Assembly: GCF_030149425.1 (NCBI RefSeq)
Contig: NZ_JASBRQ010000044.1
Coordinates: 62,001-126,000, forward strand
Direction of reading: 5' to 3'
Length of the DNA stretch: 64,000 nt
DNA from: Maricaulis sp.
Lineage (GTDB): Bacteria > Pseudomonadota > Alphaproteobacteria > Caulobacterales > Maricaulaceae
Numbering within the stretch: the stretch's first letter is position 1; each line of letters begins with the position of its first letter. The notes under the pieces are model-generated. The model had not been told where the DNA came from. It saw nothing but the letters and a program-made list of their open reading frames with translations, and ran no database searches. This document shows, piece by piece, positions 33,127 to 40,807 of the stretch. A program made the position numbers and the translations under genes.

Positions 33127-34442
33127 AGATAGGGACGGGCGAGCGCCGCGATATCGACACGGGCGCGCAGGCGCCGGGCGAGCAGGTAGAGGCCGCCGAA
33201 CTTGCGGTGCAGGTAGAGCGCATCAATCGGGGGAAGGTGGCGATAGCCCAGCTCCAGACCCAGCCTCATGCCGTCATCGCGCAGCTCGCCCGCCAGATCT
33301 GACGCGGCGAAATCAAACCCGCCCTCAGCACGCAGCGGGGCAGCGGCCGCCATCATGATCTTGAGCAGCAGCTCGAGCTGATCAGACGGCGTCTCCGCGT
33401 CGAAATAGCCGATCTGGCTGGCCGCGGCGCGCAAGGCGCCGGCATCCGCTTCGGCACCGGCCCGGAGCAGCGCGCGATAGCCGGCAACCAGCCCCTCGGG
33501 GAGCGAGCGCACCGCGCCGAAATCGAGCAGGACGAGACAAGCGCGCTCCGGGTCATAGCGATAATTGGCCAGGTTCGGATCGGACTGGATCGCACCCAGC
33601 TCGAACAGCTCACGAAAAAGCAGGGCAAACAGGTCGCCCACTATCCGGTCGCGCACTCCCTGGCGCTCGGCCTCAAGCGCCTCGAGCGGTACAGAGTCGA
33701 TGTAATCCATGGCCAGAATGGTGCGGCCGGAAAGCTCGGCATCCGGGCGCGGCAGGCGATAACGCTCATCGGCTTCCAGCCAGTCATGGAAACGAGCCAG
33801 ATGTCCGGCCTCGGCGAGATAATCCGCCTCTTCATGCAATTGCAGCTTGGCCTCAGCCAACAGCGGCTTGATGTCGACCTGGCGCGGCAGCAAGCCGGAG
33901 GCCGCGGTCAGGGCGCCGAGATTGTCGACATCACTGTCGATACTCTCGGCGACGCCCGGGAATTGAACCTTGATTGCCAGATCGCGCCCGTCCCGGGTCA
34001 CGGCGCGATGCACTTGCCCGATCGAGGCGGCGGCCAGCGGACGGGGGTCAAACCGCTTGAAACGAGACAGCCAGCGCTCACCCCAGGCAGCGTTGAGAAC
34101 TTGTTTGAGTTGTTTTGGCGGCATCGGCCTCGCATCAGCGCGCAAGCGGGCGAGCACCTCGGCAAATTCCGGCGGCAAGAGGTCACCGGCATCCATCGAG
34201 ATCAACTGCCCCACCTTCATTGCCGCGCCGCGCATCCTGGCCAGTTCGCCCGCCAGCTTGTGCGCATTGCGCGGTGACAGGGCAATGGCGCGCAGGTCCG
34301 GCCGATCGCCCGATGCCAGCGCCGAGATACTGCCGGAGAGCACATTGAGGCCGACATCTGTGGCCACGGAACCCAGCCGGGCGAGCCGATTGAGGCGCCC
34401 TTTCGGCACGGCCACGCCGTTATCTTGATCCGGTTTGCTCAT
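33123..34442 (-). CDS. ABC1/AarF/UbiB-family atypical kinase
   Basis: About 439 residues. The ABC1 signature K-x-G-Q appears in RGAAMKVGQLISMDAGDLLPPEF; the Ala-rich nucleotide loop AAASIGQVHRA, the catalytic-loop equivalent DPNLANYRYD and the metal-binding LLDFGAVRSL are present. Bacterial homologues such as UbiB support ubiquinone synthesis or act as small-molecule/lipid kinases or ATPases. With no ubi neighbours its exact role is open. An ATG at 34442 or a GTG at 34451 could start it; neither has a clear ribosome site. Confidence 0.85.
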   Translation of the reverse strand: MSKPDQDNGVAVPKGRLNRLARLGSVATDVGLNVLSGSISALASGDRPDLRAIALSPRNAHKLAGELARMRGAAMKVGQLISMDAGDLLPPEFAEVLARLRADARPMPPKQLKQVLNAAWGERWLSRFKRFDPRPLAAASIGQVHRAVTRDGRDLAIKVQFPGVAESIDSDVDNLGALTAASGLLPRQVDIKPLLAEAKLQLHEEADYLAEAGHLARFHDWLEADERYRLPRPDAELSGRTILAMDYIDSVPLEALEAERQGVRDRIVGDLFALLFRELFELGAIQSDPNLANYRYDPERACLVLLDFGAVRSLPEGLVAGYRALLRAGAEADAGALRAAASQIGYFDAETPSDQLELLLKIMMAAAAPLRAEGGFDFAASDLAGELRDDGMRLGLELGYRHLPPIDALYLHRKFGGLYLLARRLRARVDIAALARPYL

Positions 34443-34588
34443 ATCGCTCACATCGCTGGCAATCGAGAGCTAGTTTTTGCGATATTGCGGGCAAGCCTGC
34501 ACCGCCGCGTCAGCTTGCCGCCCCGCCCTGTTCAAGCTAGAGAAGCGCCCTTGCCTGCAAGCCTTTTCCAACCAACAGGACCGGTCCA

Positions 34589-36013
34589 GTGGAAGTGAAA
34601 CTCTTCAATACGATGTCGCGCTCAACCGAGGTCTTCGATCCCATCGAAGCGGGTAAGGCGGGCATCTATACGTGTGGGCCGACCGTCTATCACCACGCCC
34701 ATATCGGCAATATGCGCGCCTATGTCGCCGCCGATGTACTGGTGCGCACGCTGCGCCTGTCCGGTCTGGACGTGAAGCACGTGATGAATATCACCGATGT
34801 CGGCCACCTCACCTCCGATGAGGATGAAGGCGACGACAAGATGGAAGTCGGCGCGGCGCGTGAAGGTATCACGGCCTGGGATATCGCCGAGCGCTACACG
34901 GTTTCCTTCTTCGAGCAGTCGGAAAAGCTCAACATCAAGCGCCCGAACATCGTCTGCCGCGCGACTGATCACATCGCCCAGCAGATCACCATGATCGAGC
35001 AGCTCGAAGAAAAGGGCTTCGCCTACACGACAGACGAAGCCGTCTATTTCGACACCACCAAGATCGATGATTACGGCAAGCTGGCGCGCCTTGACCTGGA
35101 CGGTCTGCGCGGCGGCGAGCGTGTCGATCTCGGGGCCAAGCACTGCAAGACGGATTTCGCGCTTTGGAAATTCTCGCGTGGCGAAAAACGCCAGATGGAG
35201 TGGGACAGCCCCTGGGGCGTCGGCTTTCCGGGCTGGCATATCGAATGCTCGGCCATGTCGGCGCATTATCTCGGCGATCAGTTCGACATCCATACCGGCG
35301 GGATCGACCACATCCCGGTGCACCACACCAACGAGATCTGCCAGAGCGAATGCGCGACCGGCAAGGCGCCCTTTGCCAAATTCTGGCTGCACAGCGAGTT
35401 CTTGCGCCTGCTCGACGATATCAAAATGTCCAAGTCGTCTGGCGACTTCCTGACGGTTTTCGCGCTGGAAGAGCGCGGCTATGACCCGCTCGCCTTCCGT
35501 CTGCTCTGCCTGAAGGCGCATTACCGTACGGCGATGAAGTTCAGCTGGGACGTGCTCGACGGAGCGGCGACGCAATACCGCCGCATGCGCCTGGCCGTCA
35601 CCGCCCTGCTCGACCAGGGCGATGCAGACGCGATTACCGACATCACGGCGGACGCAGGCAGTGCCAAGTATGACACGCTGATCCGAACGGCGCTCTATGA
35701 CGACCTCGCCACGCCGGCGGCCCTGACACATTTGCAGGCGGCGATCAGCGATGACGCCTTGAGCGCGGATCAGAAACTGGCCCTGGTCAAAACCTTTGAC
35801 GGCGTATTCGGGCTCAGCTTGCTCGAGCCCTATGTCGAGGAAAGCGACAGCGATGCCGGCGAGGATGTTCAGGCCATGCTGGATGCACGCCAGCAGGCGC
35901 GCCAGGACAAGAACTGGGCCGAAGCGGATCGCCTGCGCGATGCTATTGCGGCCGCCGGCTATGTCATTGTCGACACGCCGGACGGCCCCAAGCTGGAAGC
36001 GGCCAAGGCCTAA
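34589..36013 (+). CDS. cysS: Cysteinyl-tRNA synthetase
   Basis: A 474-residue class I synthetase charging tRNA-Cys. It starts at GTG (34589), nine bases after AGGA. The zinc cysteine is Cys29 (YTCGPTVYHHAHIG), the HIGH motif reads HIGN (38-41), the zinc-binding set continues in WHIECSAM and HHTNEICQSEC, and KMSKS begins at residue 279. The DALR-type C-terminal domain ends in RDAIAAAGYVIVDTPDG. It ends in a CTAA overlap with the GH3 gene. Confidence 0.97.
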   Translation: MEVKLFNTMSRSTEVFDPIEAGKAGIYTCGPTVYHHAHIGNMRAYVAADVLVRTLRLSGLDVKHVMNITDVGHLTSDEDEGDDKMEVGAAREGITAWDIAERYTVSFFEQSEKLNIKRPNIVCRATDHIAQQITMIEQLEEKGFAYTTDEAVYFDTTKIDDYGKLARLDLDGLRGGERVDLGAKHCKTDFALWKFSRGEKRQMEWDSPWGVGFPGWHIECSAMSAHYLGDQFDIHTGGIDHIPVHHTNEICQSECATGKAPFAKFWLHSEFLRLLDDIKMSKSSGDFLTVFALEERGYDPLAFRLLCLKAHYRTAMKFSWDVLDGAATQYRRMRLAVTALLDQGDADAITDITADAGSAKYDTLIRTALYDDLATPAALTHLQAAISDDALSADQKLALVKTFDGVFGLSLLEPYVEESDSDAGEDVQAMLDARQQARQDKNWAEADRLRDAIAAAGYVIVDTPDGPKLEAAKA

Positions 36014-38223
36014 GCGTCGATGTGGAACTCGGTCCCGAGATCGGTGGTGGAATCGCCACCGATCCACAGGTCGAATGCACCCGGCTCTGCGCCATAGGTC
36101 TTGTTGCGGCGGAAGAAGGCGAGATCATCCGTGTGCAGCTCGAAGCGCACACGGCGGCTTTCACCCGGCTCCAGCGTCACCCGCTCGAACCGCTTCAGCT
36201 CACGGATCGGCCGGGTCAGGCTGGCAAAACGGTCGCGGATGTAGAGCTGCACCACTTCGGCACCGGCAACCGCACCGCTATTGGTCAGGGTAATCTCGGC
36301 GACCACGCTCTCACCCATACGGATATGGTGCCGGTCCAGCGCCAGATCCGTGTAGGCAAAATCGGTGTAGCTCAGCCCGAAACCGAAGGGGAAGAGCGGC
36401 TCGTATCCGGCATCGAGGTGGAAGGTCGTCATGCCCAGGGAGGTCTGGGTGGCAGCGGCCGGGATTTCGTCGATATGGATCACCGTGTCGGGTGTCGCCG
36501 GACGACCGGTCTGCTTGTAGCCGTAATAGATCGGCACCTGGCCGGACATGGTCGGGAAGCTGACCGGCAGCTTGCCCGACGGCACGACGCGGCCAAACAG
36601 CGTGTCGGCAATCGCCGGTCCGCCCATCGTGCCGGGATGCCAAGCATAGATGAGCGCGTCAAAGCCATCGATAATCCCGCCCAGTGCCAGCGGACGGCCC
36701 GCCAGCACAACCCCGATGACCGGTTTGCCGGCGCTGCGGAGATGGCGGATCAGGTCTTCTTGCACGCCCGGCAAAGTGATGTCGGCGCGACAGTGGGCTT
36801 CACCGGACAAGATGGCCTCTTCGCCGATGAACAGCACGACCGCATCGGACTGTTCAGCAGCGCACAGCGCCTCGTCAAAGCCGCCCTTGTCCTTGGAACG
36901 GGTGGTTTCCAGGCCACGCACGTGACGGATTTCGACCGTGCCTTCGAGCATGGAATTGAGCGCCGCGAGCGGTGTCACACTGCGCTCCGCATCCCCGTCA
37001 AACACCCAGGTGCCCAACTGCTCCGCCGGCTCATCGGCGAGCGGGCCGATCACGGCGATGGAGGAGAGGGTTTCAGCGTTGAGCGGAAGTGTGCCGTGTT
37101 CATTGCGCAGCAGGACAAGGCTTTGTTCGGCCGCCTCACGCGCCATGTTGAGGGCCGTCATCCGCGGCGGCACAGAAGGCAGCTCAGTCACATCCCGGTC
37201 CATCAGGCCCGCCCGGAATTTCACCCGCAGGACATTGCCGACCAACTCATCCACGCGCTGCATGGAAACCCGCCCCTGGTGCACAAGCTCCGGCAGGTGA
37301 CGTTCATAGACGCCGCCGATCATGTCGATCTCGACCCCTGCCGTCGCGGCCTCATAGGTTGCCTCGACATCATTTTCACTGAAGCCGTGGACGACGAGCT
37401 GGTGGATGGAATCCCAGTCGCTGACCACGGCACCGTCGAACGACCATTCCTTGCGCAGCACCTGGTCGAGCAGGAAATCGCTCGCGGTCGCCGGGATGCC
37501 ATCAATATCGCTGAACGAGGTCATGAAGGTGCCGACCCCAGCCTCTACCGCCGCGAAGAAGGGCGGCAGGTAGACATTGCGCAGCTCGTTTTCCGGAATA
37601 TTGGTCGTGTTGTAGTCGCGGCCGGCCTCAGACGCTCCATAACCGGCAAAATGCTTGGCGCAAGCCACCAGCGTGTCCGCGCCTCCGGTTTCGCTGACCT
37701 GGAAGCCCTCGACCATCGCCGCCCCCAGAACGCCGGTGAGATAGGGATCTTCACCCAGGCTTTCGGCGATACGGCCCCAACGCGGATCGCGCGAAATGTC
37801 GATCATCGGCGCGAAGGTCCAGTTGACGCCAAAGGCGCTGGCCTCCTGGGCCGACAGGCGGGCACAGGCGCGGACCACTTCCGGATTCCAGCTCGCCGCC
37901 TGGCCGATCGGCAGCGGCGCCACCGTGTGATAGCCATGGATGACATCGCGGGCGATCAGGAGCGGAATGCCATGCTCGCTCTCATGCACGGCAATGTGCT
38001 GCAGTGCGTTGATGACATTCGGATCGACAATATTGATCACAGAGCCGACGCGACCGGCGCGAATGGCCGGAGCAAGGCTTTCAACGATATTATCGCCCCA
38101 GGCCTGGACCTGGTTGAGCTGGCCGATCTTCTGCTCCAGCGTCATCCGCTCGAGGAGATCGCGGATGCGGCTCTCGATGCCGTTATCATTGCCCGCGGCG
38201 CTGACTTCTTGTGCATTGCCCAT
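36010..38223 (-). CDS. Beta-glucosidase, GH3
   Basis: A 737-residue GH3 enzyme: N-terminal barrel (LIARDVIHGYHTVAP, KHFAGYG, nucleophile Asp269 in VVSDWDS), second alpha/beta domain (VIGPLAD, LFIGEEAILSGE, with candidate acid Glu), and C-terminal fibronectin-III-like domain (GAEVVQLYIRD). No export signal is seen, so it is probably cytoplasmic, releasing glucose from laminari- or cello-oligosaccharides imported by the GPH permease encoded upstream. The ATG at 38223 is chosen over a TTG at 38253. Last gene of the beta-glucan operon. Confidence 0.92.
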   Translation of the reverse strand: MGNAQEVSAAGNDNGIESRIRDLLERMTLEQKIGQLNQVQAWGDNIVESLAPAIRAGRVGSVINIVDPNVINALQHIAVHESEHGIPLLIARDVIHGYHTVAPLPIGQAASWNPEVVRACARLSAQEASAFGVNWTFAPMIDISRDPRWGRIAESLGEDPYLTGVLGAAMVEGFQVSETGGADTLVACAKHFAGYGASEAGRDYNTTNIPENELRNVYLPPFFAAVEAGVGTFMTSFSDIDGIPATASDFLLDQVLRKEWSFDGAVVSDWDSIHQLVVHGFSENDVEATYEAATAGVEIDMIGGVYERHLPELVHQGRVSMQRVDELVGNVLRVKFRAGLMDRDVTELPSVPPRMTALNMAREAAEQSLVLLRNEHGTLPLNAETLSSIAVIGPLADEPAEQLGTWVFDGDAERSVTPLAALNSMLEGTVEIRHVRGLETTRSKDKGGFDEALCAAEQSDAVVLFIGEEAILSGEAHCRADITLPGVQEDLIRHLRSAGKPVIGVVLAGRPLALGGIIDGFDALIYAWHPGTMGGPAIADTLFGRVVPSGKLPVSFPTMSGQVPIYYGYKQTGRPATPDTVIHIDEIPAAATQTSLGMTTFHLDAGYEPLFPFGFGLSYTDFAYTDLALDRHHIRMGESVVAEITLTNSGAVAGAEVVQLYIRDRFASLTRPIRELKRFERVTLEPGESRRVRFELHTDDLAFFRRNKTYGAEPGAFDLWIGGDSTTDLGTEFHIDA

Positions 38224-38280
38224 GACGGCTTTCCCGTTCTTCTCGGCGGTCAAAGCCGCCGGGTGGAGTGTTCAGTTGAG

Positions 38281-39756
38281 TTATTCGGCTGGTACCGCGT
38301 CCGGCACACCGCGACGGCTTTCCAGCTTCAGGCGAACCTGGTGCATCGTCTCCCGCGTAACATCGAGCGTTGAGATCGTGTAGATGGCAATCGCGGACGC
38401 AATAAAGGGAACGCCAACATCGAAGATGCGCAACATCAACAGGGTCTGCTCGCTCTGTTCCGCGCCCAAATCGACATCGAAGCCCGTCGCATTCAGCAGG
38501 AAGCCGCCACCGACCAGGGCAACGGACATGCCCAGTTTGACGACCCACCAGTACATTGAGCCAAACATGCCCTCGCGTCGTTCGTGAGTTTTGAGCTCAT
38601 CAAGATCAACAACATCGGCCATCATAGACGGCATCAGGGTGAAAAGGCCGCCAAGTCCGAACGCCAGGAGCGGTCCAGGCAATAGAACCAGCCACGGCAC
38701 TTCAGGATTATAGCAGAACCATTTCGCCAGATAGCCGAGCATGGAGATGCCGGTGGATACTGCGAAAGCACGGCGCTTGCCGATCTTTGTGGCGAGCCAG
38801 GCAACAAAAGCGACGACCCCGAAGGTCGCAAAAGTTGCCACCGTGCCGGCATAACCGGCCCAGAGCGCCCCAGCCGCCTGATCGCCTCCCATCACGTAAT
38901 AGATGATCACGTAGGTTTGGAATGCGGCAATCATGATGAAGCCGTTGAAGATCAGGAAGGTCGCCAAGCAGAGTTTCAAGAAGGGAACAAAACTCAATGC
39001 CGCGACAAAACTCTTGAAGAAATCACCGACCGTTCGGAACAGCGCCCTGATCCCACTCAGTTTATCAGTATGACGCGCAGCCGACTCCTTGGCGGCAATG
39101 CCGGCCAAGCGTTCACGCAGGAATATTGCCGGCACCAATCCGAGGCAAAGGACCAGAACCGCAGTTACCAGAGCGACAGCGGCCGCGCCATCAACCATGT
39201 TCTCGAAGAGCGGCTCGTAGGTCATGATCGCCAGCAACCAGGGCGGTATGAAATAGGCGAGCTGGCCAATGAAATTCTGCGTCCCCATCAGCCGGGATCG
39301 CTCGTCATAATCGGGGGTCAGCTCATATCCCAGCGCAACCCATGGCGTCGCGAAGACGGTATAGGCTAGGTAGAAGGCCAAGGACCCGACCAGGAACCAC
39401 CAGAAATAGAAGCTGTCGCTTTGCCCGTCCGGCATCTGCCAGACCAGCGCCAAGGCGATCGCTACCAGGATCGCGCCGACAAAAATGTAGGGCCGGCGGC
39501 GCCCCCACCGCGTTTGGGTATTATCCGACACATAACCCATGACCGGGTCCGTGAAGGCATCGAACATGCGAGGCAGTAACCCGGTGGCGATACCCGCGAG
39601 AACCGGGTCCATACCGAGTCCAAGGTTCAACACGATAGCTAGCCCGCCAAACACGCCCGCCAGCAAATTGTTGGCGAAGGCACCGGACCCATAGGCAAGC
39701 CTATGCGCAAAGGAAACGCGATCTTCGGGACGCGTTTTAGTCGCAGTCTGGCTCAT
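38281..39756 (-). CDS. GPH-family (MelB-like) sugar:cation symporter
   Basis: A 491-residue twelve-helix permease of the glycoside-pentoside-hexuronide family. Markers include AHRLAYGSGAFANNLLAG at helix 1, RMFDAFTDPVMGYVSDNTQTRWGRRRPYIFVGA with the cation-site aspartates, and LPSMMADVVDLDELKTHERREGMFGS in the C-terminal half. It likely imports beta-gluco-oligosaccharides across the inner membrane, judging by the flanking GH3 and GH16 genes. AGGAT precedes the ATG. Confidence 0.9.
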   Translation of the reverse strand: MSQTATKTRPEDRVSFAHRLAYGSGAFANNLLAGVFGGLAIVLNLGLGMDPVLAGIATGLLPRMFDAFTDPVMGYVSDNTQTRWGRRRPYIFVGAILVAIALALVWQMPDGQSDSFYFWWFLVGSLAFYLAYTVFATPWVALGYELTPDYDERSRLMGTQNFIGQLAYFIPPWLLAIMTYEPLFENMVDGAAAVALVTAVLVLCLGLVPAIFLRERLAGIAAKESAARHTDKLSGIRALFRTVGDFFKSFVAALSFVPFLKLCLATFLIFNGFIMIAAFQTYVIIYYVMGGDQAAGALWAGYAGTVATFATFGVVAFVAWLATKIGKRRAFAVSTGISMLGYLAKWFCYNPEVPWLVLLPGPLLAFGLGGLFTLMPSMMADVVDLDELKTHERREGMFGSMYWWVVKLGMSVALVGGGFLLNATGFDVDLGAEQSEQTLLMLRIFDVGVPFIASAIAIYTISTLDVTRETMHQVRLKLESRRGVPDAVPAE

Positions 39757-39798
39757 GGGATAATCCTGTCTCGTGGGCCCCGCTTAAGGGGCCACACG

Positions 39799-40794
39799 TC
39801 AGCTGGCGCAGGCGCGCGCCGTTTCCAGGTCTTGCGGGCAGTCATAGACCCGCACCCAGTCAATCAGGAATTGTTTGGGATAGCCCTCAAGGCGGACACC
39901 GCCCAGCGTCAGGCTTTCAGCGAGATTGCCGCCGATCGCCAGATTGAGGATCAGGAAGAACTCCTTGTCGAACGGCGCATTGGGATTGCCGTCGGCAAGT
40001 TCGCTATCGGTGCGCCAGTTTGTCGGCGTCAGGCTTCCATAGCTTTCGCCATTGAGGAACCACTCGATCTCGCCTTCAGTCCATTCAATCGCGAACACGT
40101 TGAATTGCTGTTCGTTATCCGGACCCGTCGGGATCGTTGTATTGCGGTTCATATAGCGGTTTTCCGGCCAGGCGCCACCGAAGTGGAGCGTGCCGAACAT
40201 GCGATTCTCAAGGCGGCCGCGGCATTCCCGGCAACGCTCGCCGAGATTGACCGCTTCCAGGATGTCGATTTCGCCGGACAGGGCCCAGGGGCCGTAATAC
40301 TCGTCCGTCGGCAACATCCAGATCGCCGGCCAGGTGCCCTGACCTTCGGGCAGGCGGGCGCGGACTTCGATCCGCCCATAGCGCCAGTCGCCCTTCCCGC
40401 GGGTATTCAGACGGGCCGAGGTAAAGGGCTGAGTATTGGTCTCGGCCCTTTGCTCTTCCGACATGCCCTCGCGCATATGCGCAGGCCAGGCCGGACCCGT
40501 GGCTTCGCCCAGCCGGGCCTCGATCACGAGGCAGCCATCATCGACGCGGGAATTCTGATCGAACGGCGTGTAGCACTGCCGCTCATCATTACCACCGCCC
40601 CAACAATCAACCTCGCGATTCCAGCGTTCGGCATCGATGGTGTCACCATCAAACTCGTCCGACCAGACCAGCCGCCAGGAGGAGGTCTCTTCCGAGATCC
40701 CGCCCTGGCCGTCGCAGGCCGCGATTGCGGAGGGCGTCACGAGCGCGATGGCGCCGATTGCCCCAGCCATTACTCTCATGACGCCGCTCCTCAT
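39799..40794 (-). CDS. GH16 endo-beta-1,3(4)-glucanase (laminarinase-like), probable lipoprotein
   Basis: A 331-residue GH16 enzyme. An export signal ends in the lipobox IAAC (PSAIAACDGQ). The catalytic core SGEIDILEAV carries the E-x-D-x-x-E triad, with WPAIWMLP before it and FLILNLAIGGN and DWVRVYD at the end, typical of bacterial laminarinases. It should cut laminarin-type beta-glucan at the cell envelope. Both the ATG at 40794 (GGGAGG upstream) and the ATG at 40779 (AGGAG upstream) are plausible starts. It follows the receptor gene by 13 bases in one operon. Confidence 0.92.
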   Translation of the reverse strand: MRSGVMRVMAGAIGAIALVTPSAIAACDGQGGISEETSSWRLVWSDEFDGDTIDAERWNREVDCWGGGNDERQCYTPFDQNSRVDDGCLVIEARLGEATGPAWPAHMREGMSEEQRAETNTQPFTSARLNTRGKGDWRYGRIEVRARLPEGQGTWPAIWMLPTDEYYGPWALSGEIDILEAVNLGERCRECRGRLENRMFGTLHFGGAWPENRYMNRNTTIPTGPDNEQQFNVFAIEWTEGEIEWFLNGESYGSLTPTNWRTDSELADGNPNAPFDKEFFLILNLAIGGNLAESLTLGGVRLEGYPKQFLIDWVRVYDCPQDLETARACAS

Positions 40795-40807
40795 CGCTTA
40801 CGCCTCC

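Noticed and set aside
36022-38373. A 783-codon open frame antisense to the GH3 gene
   Set aside because: It mirrors the GH3 codons, has no family-like sequence and arises from high GC at third positions. The GH3 frame has complete catalytic motifs.
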